From an uncultured Nioella sp. (GTDB lineage Bacteria; Pseudomonadota; Alphaproteobacteria; Rhodobacterales; Rhodobacteraceae), in contig CANMJH010000002.1 of NCBI GenBank assembly GCA_947498125.1, positions 749,001 to 813,000 on the forward strand: a stretch of 64,000 bases of DNA, written 5' to 3'. This document shows positions 28,718 through 37,341 of the stretch, piece by piece (position 1 is the stretch's first letter; each line of letters starts with the position of its first letter). A program made the translations under genes and the position numbers. The notes under the pieces were generated by a model. That model was not told the origin of the DNA, did no database searches, and saw only the letters and a program-made list of their open reading frames with translations.

Positions 28718-28907
28718 AGGGATCTCCGGAATTGTGTTAAGGTCGACTGCAAGTTACGTGTTGCCGAAAATCGCAGTAGTCAGAAAAAAGTGACCCCAGA
28801 GGTCGCAAAATGAGAACGCTGCAACGCTTCCCGTTTCGAGCGGGCCGTAGTATCAGAATAGATCTTTAAGCCGACGGCACGCATGCAAACCAACGGGGCA
28901 ATCAATC

Positions 28908-29798
28908 ATGGGGCAGATAGAAGACCTCAGGCTTTTCGTGAAAGTTGTTGATAGCGGCGGGATTGCGCGCGCCGCCGAAGAGATGAATATCGCCAAATCA
29001 GCCGTCAGCCGCAGGTTGGCCCAACTGGAAGACCGCTATTCCATTCGCCTCATCGATCGACAGCCCCGCGTGTGGGAGGTCACCAGTGCCGGGCAAGAGC
29101 TTTACTTGCGCGCCAGTCAGATGGTGGCCGAGGTTAATGAGCTGGACGCCGACTTCTCGCAGGTGGGTCATACGCTCATGGGGCCGCTATCGATCACTAT
29201 CGCGCGAGAGTTTGGGCTGGCGTATCTCAAGCCGACATTGTTCAAGTTTGCTCAGGATCACCCCAATATCGACCTTACGGTCGACTTCGATGACCGCACG
29301 GTCGATCTGGATAGTGAGAATTACGACCTAGCGGTGCGCGTGACTGCAACAGAATTGCATGGCCTGAATTGCCGTCGGCTCGGCGCCACGCGGCATGGAT
29401 TGTTCGCGAGTCGTGGGTACGAGTCTGCCCGCGGGCTGCCCGAAAGCATCGAAGAATTAACCGACCATCCGCTCTTGCACTACGGGCCAGAACGTCGGGC
29501 GACGTGGGCTTTTGAACACGACGGGAAACGCAGGGCAGTGAAATTTCGCCCCACATTAAGGTCCAACTATGGGACGTTTCTACTCGATGCGGCTCTAAAT
29601 GATGACGGGATCATTCGGTTGCCACTTTTTGTCGTAGACAGCCAAGTCCAAGAGGGTAACCTCGTACCTGTACTGGCCCACCTCAAGCACGCCGAATACG
29701 GCATTTACGTCGTACACAGCAGTAAACGTCGCCTGAACAAGCGGATGAGGGCGATGATGGATGCGCTTAGTAAAAGCTGCGACCCACTAAACCGCTGA
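28908..29798 (+). CDS. LysR-family transcriptional regulator
   Basis: 296 residues. The N-terminal winged HTH (~3-60: LRLFVKVVDSGGIARAAEEM, KSAVSRRLAQLEDR) is followed by the two-lobed periplasmic-binding-type effector domain starting at ~90. It is transcribed divergently from the secreted-protein/GST/CDGSH run, and LysR regulators most often control the divergent unit, so it is the likely regulator of genes 28717 to 22213. The co-inducer is unknown. Confidence 0.9.
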   Translation: MGQIEDLRLFVKVVDSGGIARAAEEMNIAKSAVSRRLAQLEDRYSIRLIDRQPRVWEVTSAGQELYLRASQMVAEVNELDADFSQVGHTLMGPLSITIAREFGLAYLKPTLFKFAQDHPNIDLTVDFDDRTVDLDSENYDLAVRVTATELHGLNCRRLGATRHGLFASRGYESARGLPESIEELTDHPLLHYGPERRATWAFEHDGKRRAVKFRPTLRSNYGTFLLDAALNDDGIIRLPLFVVDSQVQEGNLVPVLAHLKHAEYGIYVVHSSKRRLNKRMRAMMDALSKSCDPLNR

Positions 29799-29955
29799 GA
29801 ATGGCTCGGTCCGGCCGGTTCCGGGGTATTGGATTGCGGTCTTTAAGGTTTCTGACGGGCCCGGTTTTGAGCAGAAGCTCGTCAGGGACATCAAAACCCA
29901 ATGCGATAACGTTGTGCAATTCCTCGTGGTGTGCCCACATCTCTTGCACCTATGA
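29767..29955 (-). other. Short coding-like frame, possible gene remnant
   Basis: On the minus strand a 62-codon frame opens with GTG at 29955 (in-frame TAG directly before it) and contains QEMWAHHEELHNVIALGFD followed by VPDELLLKTGPVRNLKDRN. The residue pattern looks protein-like in its first ~45 residues, then degenerates into the 3' end of the opposing LysR gene. There is no ribosome binding site and no family I recognise. It may be the 3' end of a lost gene. Confidence 0.3.
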
Positions 29956-30180
29956 CGCCAAGAAAGAGCAAAGATGCTCAAAGGGTCGTTCAGCGGAGCA
30001 ACAGAGAAATCTACAGTCGACGTCTCAACAATTCTTCGCCGCCTGAATTGGCAGAGCAGAACTAATAGACGCACATGGTTACTGTCCGGATTGGGGTCTC
30101 ATTCTTGAGACCGACATCAGTCCGAGGTGCTCGCTTTGCGAATGGATGCTCCACCCGAATTACCTTCGGATGGGGTTTTC
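29956..30180. other. Intergenic region between LysR and rtcB ends, nothing else recognised
   Basis: With the preceding fragment this makes ~380 bases between the LysR stop and the rtcB stop. No hairpin with a U-run, repeat or credible open frame stood out. Confidence 0.4.
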
Positions 30181-31587
30181 TTAGCGACGTCCTTTGCCGC
30201 GCCTTTGAAAGCGTGGAATTTCCCCGGCCATAATACAGCCATAGGGATCGATCATGTCCTCGATCTCTGCCAGATCAAATTCCTTGATCTGCGCTTGAAC
30301 TACCGCTGCTGGCTTATAGCTTGAGGGCAATTCCGAAGCGTCGACCTTCCCGGCGAAGAACCGCACATCAAGCCCTTTTGTCTCCTCGGCCAAAGCTTCG
30401 TTCGGGGTCGTGCTCCCAAGACGGCGCATGTGTTCGCTGCGCGACCAATTGCGCCCTGCGCCATGCGGACTGAAGCCGAGGCCATGTTCAGCGTCATTTC
30501 CCTTCACGATAAGAACGGGCTCTGCCATGTTCAGCGGAATAATCGTCCGGCCCGCCGGGTCTGCATCATGCGCAAAGTCTTTCCAAGCGGGCGTCGCGCC
30601 CTTTCCGTGGTAAAACACATCTCCCCGACGGAAGACAAAGTTGTGCTCATTCCAGAAACGTTCAGACATCGATGCACCGACGGATTCAACTGTCGCCTGA
30701 TGGATTGAGTTGTGGTTCATCTTTGTCCACTTGCGAATAAGCTGAAGCGCTTCCCAATAGGCCTCGCCGTCGTCAGTATCCGCCGGAATCCATGCGTTTT
30801 GTTTGAGCGTATCTTTCGCATGCTTGCGGCGGTGGCGCTCAGCAACCTCCATACCTGCTTTGTACAGCTTTGCCCCAGGTCCACGTGAGCCGTGATGCGT
30901 GATCAACATCGTGCGTCCGGTCGCTCTTGAGGTGCCAACATACAGAAAATGATTGCCATCGCCTTGCGTGCCCATGTGTTCTTGCGCGGCGCGAATCGTC
31001 TTTACGCTGTCCAAGAACGGGTTCGCCCGGAACGCATCCAGAAGGTCCAGCGACACGGTAAAGCGCTTGCCTTGTGGTCGCCCGCCGGGCCCGAAATGTG
31101 TCACAGAGGCCGCAGCATCCAGAACCGCTTTCGGATCAGCGTCACCCAGATCGCTCAGCATCAGGGAACAGCAGATGTCAGCAGAGTGCATTCCAGGATG
31201 GATCGCGTTGCGTGCAGCAACGATGCCGCCGACGGGGATCGTTCCCACTGGGCCAGCAGGGCAGGCATCCGGCATGATTGCCCCGCCGACCACCGTTGGT
31301 GTGCGCATCAAGGTGCGCATAGTCTCACGCACCTTTTCAAGGTTCGTTTCCTCGTCTGCATCTGTGGGCGTCAGGTTCTCATAAAAAGGAACTGCATTTT
31401 CGTCATGAAGCGGATACTGAACCGGCTTAGGCGGCAGTTCGGTAGCCATAGCCGTTCGAATATCCTCCAGACTATTACCCGCAGCCAACAGGGCGTTCGC
31501 GCGCTCCAGCAAAACGGGAAACTGCGGGCCAGGTGTATGGCCCCATGCAGTCAAGTCGTGGCCGGTCAAGGGTGTCAAATCATTCAT
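30181..31587 (-). CDS. rtcB: RNA-splicing/repair ligase RtcB
   Basis: 468 residues. RtcB landmarks appear in order: HSADICCSLM (metal Asp and Cys), GDGNHF (~233), THHGSRGPG (~253), the FRRGD segment (~342) and the guanylylated His in SPHGAGRNWSR (~403). RtcB joins 2',3'-cyclic-phosphate or 3'-phosphate ends to 5'-OH ends using GTP and Mn, repairing cleaved tRNA or rRNA. The gene is divergent from rtcR; no rtcA cyclase follows. The leader contains an 11-bp GC hairpin (31633-31660). Confidence 0.95.
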   Translation of the reverse strand: MNDLTPLTGHDLTAWGHTPGPQFPVLLERANALLAAGNSLEDIRTAMATELPPKPVQYPLHDENAVPFYENLTPTDADEETNLEKVRETMRTLMRTPTVVGGAIMPDACPAGPVGTIPVGGIVAARNAIHPGMHSADICCSLMLSDLGDADPKAVLDAAASVTHFGPGGRPQGKRFTVSLDLLDAFRANPFLDSVKTIRAAQEHMGTQGDGNHFLYVGTSRATGRTMLITHHGSRGPGAKLYKAGMEVAERHRRKHAKDTLKQNAWIPADTDDGEAYWEALQLIRKWTKMNHNSIHQATVESVGASMSERFWNEHNFVFRRGDVFYHGKGATPAWKDFAHDADPAGRTIIPLNMAEPVLIVKGNDAEHGLGFSPHGAGRNWSRSEHMRRLGSTTPNEALAEETKGLDVRFFAGKVDASELPSSYKPAAVVQAQIKEFDLAEIEDMIDPYGCIMAGEIPRFQRRGKGRR

Positions 31588-31632
31588 CGTTAAGTCCTTT
31601 CGTCAATGCTCCCCTCTATGGGGTGACTGTGT

Positions 31633-31660
31633 GGCGACCCGGGAATGGGCCCGGGCCGCC
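31633..31660 (-). promoter_or_regulatory. Strong hairpin in the rtcB leader
   Basis: On the minus strand, GGCGGCCCGGG (31660-31650) pairs with CCCGGGTCGCC (31643-31633), 11 bp including one G-U, with a 6-base loop. No U-run follows, so it is not a standard terminator. It lies ~45 bp ahead of the rtcB start. Confidence 0.45.
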
Positions 31661-31782
31661 GGTCTTCGGGATGCGGATCATCCGTTGCTTTCTTCTTTCA
31701 TCGTTTTGGTGAGATAATTATTGGCATGATATTTTTGCACCCAAAAGAAAAATCAAAAAATCACCTAAGATGTTGAAAAATA

Positions 31783-31841
31783 TCGATTTAATCGAAAGTT
31801 GCGCCAGGTGAGGTCAAGATGTACGATCCAATAAGATCGTA
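31783..31841. promoter_or_regulatory. Two inverted repeats in the rtcB-rtcR promoter region
   Basis: TCGATT-T-AATCGA (31783-31795) and TACGATC-6-GATCGTA (31822-31841) lie in an AT-rich stretch just upstream of rtcR. They share the ATCG core and could be activator or repressor sites. No -24/-12 sigma-54 promoter with correct spacing was found on either strand. Confidence 0.4.
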
Positions 31842-31864
31842 AAATATATAAATGGATCAAATCC

Positions 31865-33424
31865 GTGCGAAACGTTGTTCTAGGCTTCTTGGGGACACAG
31901 TTGGATCGTGGTGGGCGGGGCGGATGGCGGCCAACCGTTGGAATGTGTCAGGAACCCGGTTTTGAGATCGATCGCCTAGAGTTGATCTATGACTACAAGT
32001 TCAATCGGCTCGCTCATGACATACGCCGTGAGATTGCGCAGGTTTCTCCTGACACCGAAGTGCTGCTTCAACGGTTGGATTTGGAGAATCCTTGGGATTT
32101 CCAAGAGGTGTACGGTAAGCTGTTTGATTTTGCGCAGAATTATGGGTTCGACGAAGATCGCGAGCGGTATCATATTCACTTGACCACGGGCACACATGTT
32201 GCCCAAATTTGTTGGTTCCTGTTATCTGAAAGTCGCCATATCCCTGCCGCCCTGATCCAGACCGGTCCTCCGCGCAAGGGCGAAGGCGAAGCGGGTAGGT
32301 TTGATCTGATTGATCTCGACCTCAGCCATTACGATGCGATCCAGAAGCGATTCGACCAACAAACCCGAGAATACGGGAACCTTCTAAAGGGTGGGATAGA
32401 GACCAGAAACACCGCCTTCAATCAGGTCATTGACCGGATTGAGCATGTCACCGAGCGTTCGGATGAGCCTATTCTAATTCTGGGTGAGCCTGGCGTTGGT
32501 AAATCGCAATTGGCACAGCGAATCTATGAGATGAAGCTTCAACGTCGCCGCGTGAAGGGCCGCTTGGTGCAGGTCAACTGCGCGACATTGCGGGGCGATA
32601 TGGCGTTTCCGACGCTCTTTGGACAACGCCGCAGCCACACGGGGCTAGCCGGAAGCGAACGGGCGGGTCTGTTGCGCGAAGCGGATGGCGGCGTGCTGCT
32701 GCTAGATGATATCGACACACTTGGATTGGACGAGCAGTCGCTCCTCCTGCATGCGATTGAGACAGGCAGATACTATCCGCTTGGATCCGATGCAGAAGTG
32801 ACAAGCCGCTTTCAGGTGATCGCAGCCGCCACCCAGGATTTGGCAGCATTGGTGGCAGAGGGGCGGTTCCGAGCAGATTTGTTGTCGCGGCTGAATACCT
32901 GGACATTCCGACTTCCTCCTCTTCGCGAACGCCGGGACGATATCGAGGTCAACTTGCGTCACGAATTGCTTAGAGCAGAACAGAGGTTGGGGAGTCGGAT
33001 TGGCTTCAACGTGGATGCGTCCGAGGCGTGGCTGAGGTTCGCGCGAGCGCCGGACACACATTGGCCTGGTAATTTTCGTGACTTTAGTGGAGCGGTGCTG
33101 CGGCTTTGCACATTAGCCCCGCGCGGCCGCATCACGGTCAGCCAAGTCAACGAAGAAACAAAGGCGCTAAAAGGCCAATGGGCGACCGCGACCAAGGACG
33201 AAGACGCTGCACTAGTTGCAACATTCATTGACCGGGAAATCGACCCGTTTGACATTCCCCAACTCGCCCAAGTCCTGAGAGCTTGCCAAACGTCCGCGAC
33301 GTTGAGCGAGGCAGGCCGCAAACTATATTCTGTTTCTCGTTTACAACGAAGCAGTGTGAACGATTCTGACCGCGTGAGGAAATATCTGGCTCGGTTTGAC
33401 CTTACTTGGGACGACATCTCTTAA
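31865..33424 (+). CDS. rtcR: RtcR, regulator of the RNA-repair locus, with degenerate sigma-54 contact loop
   Basis: 519 residues, GTG start. The N-terminal ~180 residues are the RtcR-specific CARF-like domain (VLGFLGTQLDRGGRG, HLTTGTHVAQICWFLL). An AAA+ domain follows with Walker A GEPGVGKS (~205) and Walker B VLLLDDIDTLG (~280). At the position of the GAFTGA loop the sequence reads FGQRRSHTGLAGSER, so the motif that contacts sigma-54 is not conserved. The usual DEIGEL is DDIDTL. The C-terminal ~80 residues end in a helix-rich segment with a weak HTH. It is divergent from rtcB, which it presumably controls. Confidence 0.88.
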   Translation: MRNVVLGFLGTQLDRGGRGGWRPTVGMCQEPGFEIDRLELIYDYKFNRLAHDIRREIAQVSPDTEVLLQRLDLENPWDFQEVYGKLFDFAQNYGFDEDRERYHIHLTTGTHVAQICWFLLSESRHIPAALIQTGPPRKGEGEAGRFDLIDLDLSHYDAIQKRFDQQTREYGNLLKGGIETRNTAFNQVIDRIEHVTERSDEPILILGEPGVGKSQLAQRIYEMKLQRRRVKGRLVQVNCATLRGDMAFPTLFGQRRSHTGLAGSERAGLLREADGGVLLLDDIDTLGLDEQSLLLHAIETGRYYPLGSDAEVTSRFQVIAAATQDLAALVAEGRFRADLLSRLNTWTFRLPPLRERRDDIEVNLRHELLRAEQRLGSRIGFNVDASEAWLRFARAPDTHWPGNFRDFSGAVLRLCTLAPRGRITVSQVNEETKALKGQWATATKDEDAALVATFIDREIDPFDIPQLAQVLRACQTSATLSEAGRKLYSVSRLQRSSVNDSDRVRKYLARFDLTWDDIS

Positions 33425-33648
33425 AAATGATCGAAGGTTCGACCCATTCCCATCGTTCGACCGTGGTCAACGTCGCCATAATGCGGGTCTTTAGAACTGG
33501 CGTTCGAGGAACTCAACTCGTGGCGCTCGGTAAGGGGGTACTGGTCGCACTTCGCCGAAAACCCGCTCAAAGGACAAGCATTAGAGTGTTACTCAACCAT
33601 CCGGCTTATAGATCTTAAGTTCCACTACGATCATTAATCTGGGCAGGT
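33425..33648. other. Intergenic region after rtcR, no gene recognised
   Basis: About 220 bases between the rtcR stop and the interrupted minus-strand gene at 33649-33966. Short plus-strand frames are present but have no ribosome binding site or protein-like pattern. Confidence 0.35.
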
Positions 33649-33966
33649 TCAAAGCTCCGTATCCGCTTGAATTGCAGCGACAATTTTTTCAGCACGGCTT
33701 TTGGCTGCTTCAAGTGGGCGGTCCTATCCCTTATGTTCCACTTCGATATTGTCCAAATAGCTGGCGACTTCAGACGCGACTTTGCCTTGGCTAAGCCGTC
33801 CTCGAGCTTCGGTTAAATAGGCATGATATTCGTCCGCGAACGGCAGGCAGTCTCCGTAATTCCAGTTTTTTCCAGCCCTGAGCAATCCTATTGGGTCCTC
33901 GCTTGACCGCCCAATGCCCCTCAAGCGGGACAGTTTTAACGTGGGGTGAGGCTTCTGCGGCGGCAT
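33649..33966 (-). pseudogene. Small conserved-type gene interrupted by an in-frame amber codon
   Basis: The first 80 codons (33966-33727) read as a compact soluble protein with DPIGLL, FADEYHAYLTEA and EVASYLDNIEVEHKG, like small bacterial proteins of unknown function of ~100-110 residues. The frame meets TAG at 33724-33726 and then continues without a shift for 24 more coding-like codons (DRPLEAAKSRAEKIVAAIQ ...) to TGA at 33649-33651. One point mutation would restore a 105-residue protein. Replacement of aromatic residues before DPIGL also suggests decay. Sequencing error or readthrough are alternatives. Confidence 0.6.
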
Positions 33967-34156
33967 AAAAAACTCTAGCTAAAGACTAGGCGGCCATTCC
34001 ATGAGTTAGAGTGAATTGGATGGGCTGAGTTGAGCGTATTCTGATATGCGTAGCGACGCAAAAAATTCAGAAGTCAATTAAGAGCGAGCCTTCGCCACAC
34101 ACTCAAACTCCTCCATTCATATAGTGTAGTTGCGCGTGGGAAAAACCGACTGACCG
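33967..34156. other. Intergenic region, nothing recognised
   Basis: About 190 bases between the interrupted gene and the GST-like gene's stop; AT-richer than the surroundings. No gene, repeat or terminator of note. Confidence 0.3.
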
Positions 34157-34951
34157 TTAGATAAGTCCAAGTTCGGCGTCTGACGCGATGCGGATGTACT
34201 TGTCTTTCGGCGGCATCGGGCGGCCCGACCAATCTGGAGAAAACGTGAAACTGGACACGCTGCGACCTTCGGGAAGCGCTCCATTTCCTGCACCCACAGC
34301 ATAATCATAGTAAAGTTTTACGATCTCATCATGGCACACTTGCTGGGCGGCATGATGTGCCATTGCTGCCTTTTTCCATCGGCGTGCGCGGTCGTATTTG
34401 GGCTCATCCGGTATCTCGAACCCTTCGTAAAACTCAAGAAACCAAAACCGCATCATCATTGGTGTGTAGACCAATTCAGCCAACCCAAATTCATCAAAGA
34501 GCCAGAGCCCGTCGGGATTGTGATGGTCCAGAAAGTCGCCAAGCCATGCGTAGTGATCCAGCAGAGTTTGGCGCATTACATCCGTTTTTTCGGGGTCGCG
34601 GTTCATGACCATTAAATACCCAGCCATCGTAAATGGCCCTTCTCGGGTGATCATTAGCCGTTCGATTGCACGCTCAAAGGGATCTTGCCGGGCGATGGGC
34701 GTTTCGGAAAACCGTTCCTCTACGTAGCGAAGAATAACGAGGCTTTCCTTCAGGATGCGGCCATCTTCGGTCTCCAGTACCGGCAACGCCGTGGTTCCGC
34801 GTGTTTTCGCCAAAAGGGCCGGGTCACGCGGTTTGGTGATGTCAACAACGCGAAATTCTATCGCGTCTTCCAGTCCTTTAAGGCGCAACAAAATCTCGAT
34901 CCGTTGCGAAAACGGGCAGACGGGGATGTGGTATATGATTGGTTTTGCCAT
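34157..34951 (-). CDS. Glutathione S-transferase family protein
   Basis: 264 residues. The N-terminal thioredoxin-like domain has CPFSQRIEILL (~12-22, CPFS active-site type), the cis-Pro segment ALPVLETEDGRILKES (~56-71) and an all-helical C-domain from ~95. The C-terminal tail PPKDKYIRIASDAELGLI recurs as degraded fragments at 19135-19251 and 21442-21552, so this is the surviving member of a once larger set. Soluble; probably glutathione-dependent thiol transfer or conjugation; substrate unknown. Divergent from the SDR gene at 35011. Confidence 0.85.
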   Translation of the reverse strand: MAKPIIYHIPVCPFSQRIEILLRLKGLEDAIEFRVVDITKPRDPALLAKTRGTTALPVLETEDGRILKESLVILRYVEERFSETPIARQDPFERAIERLMITREGPFTMAGYLMVMNRDPEKTDVMRQTLLDHYAWLGDFLDHHNPDGLWLFDEFGLAELVYTPMMMRFWFLEFYEGFEIPDEPKYDRARRWKKAAMAHHAAQQVCHDEIVKLYYDYAVGAGNGALPEGRSVSSFTFSPDWSGRPMPPKDKYIRIASDAELGLI

Positions 34952-35010
34952 GGTAGGGCCAGCGTGGCCTAAATGACCTCAATTGACGAGGGTTTTTTGC
35001 GGGCTACCTC

Positions 35011-35685
35011 ATGGGCATGGAACAAAAACGTAGTTTGATTATTGGCGCCTCGGGCGGCATCGGAATGGCCTTGGCAGATGCGTCGGCATTGCGGGGCGAG
35101 GTTGTCCGCCTTTCGCGCAGCGGCGACGGGCTGGATATCACTGACGAGGTCAGCGTGGCCTCCGCGTTGGGCGCGATAGAGGGCGATTTTGATCGGATCA
35201 TTGTCGCAACCGGCGGGTTATCGATCAATGGCAGCGCCCCAGAAAAATCCTTATCAGCCATCGATCCCGCCGTGATGGAAGCGCAATTTCGGTTAAACGC
35301 GTTGGGGCCAGCGCTCGTGCTGAAACATCTTGCACCACTCATTCCGCGCAAACGCGCTTCGGTGGTGGGGGTCTTATCTGCGCGGGTTGGGTCGATTGGC
35401 GATAATAATCTTGGGGGCTGGATCAGTTATCGCTGCGCCAAGGCTGCACTGAACCAAATCCTGCGTACGGCGGCGATTGAATATGGCAGGTCGCGCAAAC
35501 TGGCGATCTGCGCTGCGATCCATCCCGGCACCGTCGAGACAGCGCTGACGAAAGCCTATTTGTCGCGTCATGATGCTGTGCCGCCAATTGAGGCAGCAGA
35601 GAATATCCTAAGGGTTTTGGATGGCCTTACGCCCGATAATAGCGGTCAATTCTTTGATTGGGCAGGCAAACCTGTGCCTTGGTAA
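35011..35685 (+). CDS. Short-chain dehydrogenase (C-factor/CsgA-like)
   Basis: 224 residues; a second ATG two codons later (35017) could also be the start. Nucleotide motif IGASGGIGMAL (~11-21), ATGG in place of NAG (~67), catalytic YRCAKAA (YxxxK, ~142) and HPGTVETAL after it. It is short for an SDR and ends with FFDWAGKPVPW, as do CsgA-like SDRs of alphaproteobacteria. Probably an NAD(P)-dependent oxidoreductase; substrate unknown. It converges with the MORN-repeat gene. Confidence 0.82.
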   Translation: MGMEQKRSLIIGASGGIGMALADASALRGEVVRLSRSGDGLDITDEVSVASALGAIEGDFDRIIVATGGLSINGSAPEKSLSAIDPAVMEAQFRLNALGPALVLKHLAPLIPRKRASVVGVLSARVGSIGDNNLGGWISYRCAKAALNQILRTAAIEYGRSRKLAICAAIHPGTVETALTKAYLSRHDAVPPIEAAENILRVLDGLTPDNSGQFFDWAGKPVPW

Positions 35686-35706
35686 GGCGTCAAGTTCAGC
35701 CTTTAC

Positions 35707-37188
35707 TTAACCGCCCGAGCTTTCTGTTTCTGTTTCGGCCTGCTCTTCCTCGACCGCGTCTGCGCTAACCAATTGGCCTTCTTCCCATTGGCCTTGGACG
35801 ATGCGAGAGGGCTCATCTTCAGTCGCGGAATAAGTCATAGTTCCCGGCCCCTGACGGGTACCGTTGACGAACTGGCCTTGATAGACATCGCCATTTGCAT
35901 AGGTTGCGCGGCCCATTCCGTTGATCTCGCCGCCTTGCCACTGGCCTGAATAGACAAAGCCGTCTGCCATTGTCAGTGTGCCCTGTCCTTCGCGTTGGCC
36001 ACTGACGAACTCGCCATCATAGGATGTGCCATCGCCGTATGTTGCGATACCAATGCCGCTGCGCACGCCATCAACCCAAGACCCCTCATAGCGATAACCA
36101 TCGGTGTAGGTCATCACGCCTTGGCCATGTTGACGAGCATTGAGGAACTGACCTTCGTAGACCAGACCATTTGCATAACGCGCGACACCAAAGCCCTGGA
36201 TGACGCCTTCGACCCAATCGCCTTCATAGGTCGATCCATCTGCATAGGTGATTGTTCCGCGCCCATGCGCCAGATCATCAACAAAGGTCCCAACATAGAC
36301 CGAGCCATCCGGGTAGGTCACTTGGCCCTGACCTTCAATCCGGCCATCGATCCACTGACCGGTATAGATATATCCATCGGCCCCGCGGAACTCGCCCTGA
36401 CCGTGGCGGCGGTCATTTGCAAATGCGCCTTCATAGCGGTCGCCGTTTTCGTAGCGCACGATGCCGGTGCCTTGGCGTTGGCCATTTACAAGCTGGCCCT
36501 CGTAAACATCTCCGTTCGGCTGCGTCAGAACGCCGGTGCCATTGATCTGGCCCTCGCTCCAAGCGCCTTCATAAATGACGCCATCGGGCATTTCCAAACG
36601 GCCTTGGCCGGATCGCTGCCCGTTTTCAAAATTGCCAATATAGATTGCGCCGTCTGGATAGGTGATGCGGCCCATGCCTTGCTTCAGCCCGCCAACCCAT
36701 TGGCCTTCGTAGCGATAGCCATTGGGGCTATCCATTGTGCCGGTGCCGTGATGCAGTGCATTGCGGAACTGGCCTTCGTAACGCACACCGTTGGCATAAA
36801 GCGCCACGCCCGAGCCATTGATGCGTCCTTCGGACCACTCGCCTTCATAGGTCGAGCCATCCGCAAATGTGATCGTGCCAAATCCCTCGGGCCGGCCAGC
36901 GGCAAACGCCCCTTCATAGATCGAGCCGTCAGGGAAAACCGCACGGCCCTGGCCCCGGATCTCGCCATCGACCCAAGCGCCGGTATATTCATATCCATTC
37001 GGCAAACGATACGTGCCGGTCCCATGCTGCACACCATCGCGGAATGTGCCTTCATAGATGCCGCCACCTTCATATTGGTGGATCTCAATCTCGTCGCTAT
37101 CTTGTGCCCACGCCCCGCCAGCCATCACAATTGCGATGCTGCTTGCGTAGATTGCCTGCTTAAGGGTGCCGCTCGTTTTGTGGCTCAC
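35707..37188 (-). CDS. Exported 18-repeat MORN protein
   Basis: 493 residues from the GTG at 37188, preceded by AAAGGGGGG. An upstream in-frame extension would run into the divergent nadE gene and is rejected. A signal peptide (cleavage near GGAWAQD, ~29) leads into 18 tandem 23-residue MORN repeats of the form YEGxWxxGxxxGxGxxxYxDG, then a partial 19th and an acidic Glu-rich tail. MORN arrays form extended beta-hairpin rods that bind proteins or lipids. Position after a signal peptide implies a periplasmic or surface scaffold. Neighbouring repeats alternate F and W, suggesting expansion as 46-residue doublets. Confidence 0.85.
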   Translation of the reverse strand: MSHKTSGTLKQAIYASSIAIVMAGGAWAQDSDEIEIHQYEGGGIYEGTFRDGVQHGTGTYRLPNGYEYTGAWVDGEIRGQGRAVFPDGSIYEGAFAAGRPEGFGTITFADGSTYEGEWSEGRINGSGVALYANGVRYEGQFRNALHHGTGTMDSPNGYRYEGQWVGGLKQGMGRITYPDGAIYIGNFENGQRSGQGRLEMPDGVIYEGAWSEGQINGTGVLTQPNGDVYEGQLVNGQRQGTGIVRYENGDRYEGAFANDRRHGQGEFRGADGYIYTGQWIDGRIEGQGQVTYPDGSVYVGTFVDDLAHGRGTITYADGSTYEGDWVEGVIQGFGVARYANGLVYEGQFLNARQHGQGVMTYTDGYRYEGSWVDGVRSGIGIATYGDGTSYDGEFVSGQREGQGTLTMADGFVYSGQWQGGEINGMGRATYANGDVYQGQFVNGTRQGPGTMTYSATEDEPSRIVQGQWEEGQLVSADAVEEEQAETETESSGG

Positions 37189-37341
37189 CTTATGCCCCCC
37201 TTTGAGATTCCCAATGCCCGTTGCCTCGGTAAACCTAGTGAAAGCCAAGGTCCCTCGCAATGTCTTTTGGCAAACCCACCTTGGCGGCAGGCGATGATCT
37301 GCTAAAAGCAGAGCAATTCGTAGATCACGAGGCCAAGTTCC

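Noticed and set aside
31718-31740. Possible sigma-54 promoter TTGGCAT...TTTGCAC before rtcR
   Set aside because: The GG and GC elements are 12 bases apart rather than 10, and it faces rtcR rather than rtcB.
35995-37305. 436-codon open frame antisense to the MORN gene
   Set aside because: It is the mirror of a highly repetitive coding sequence; its translation repeats with the MORN period and shows no family features.
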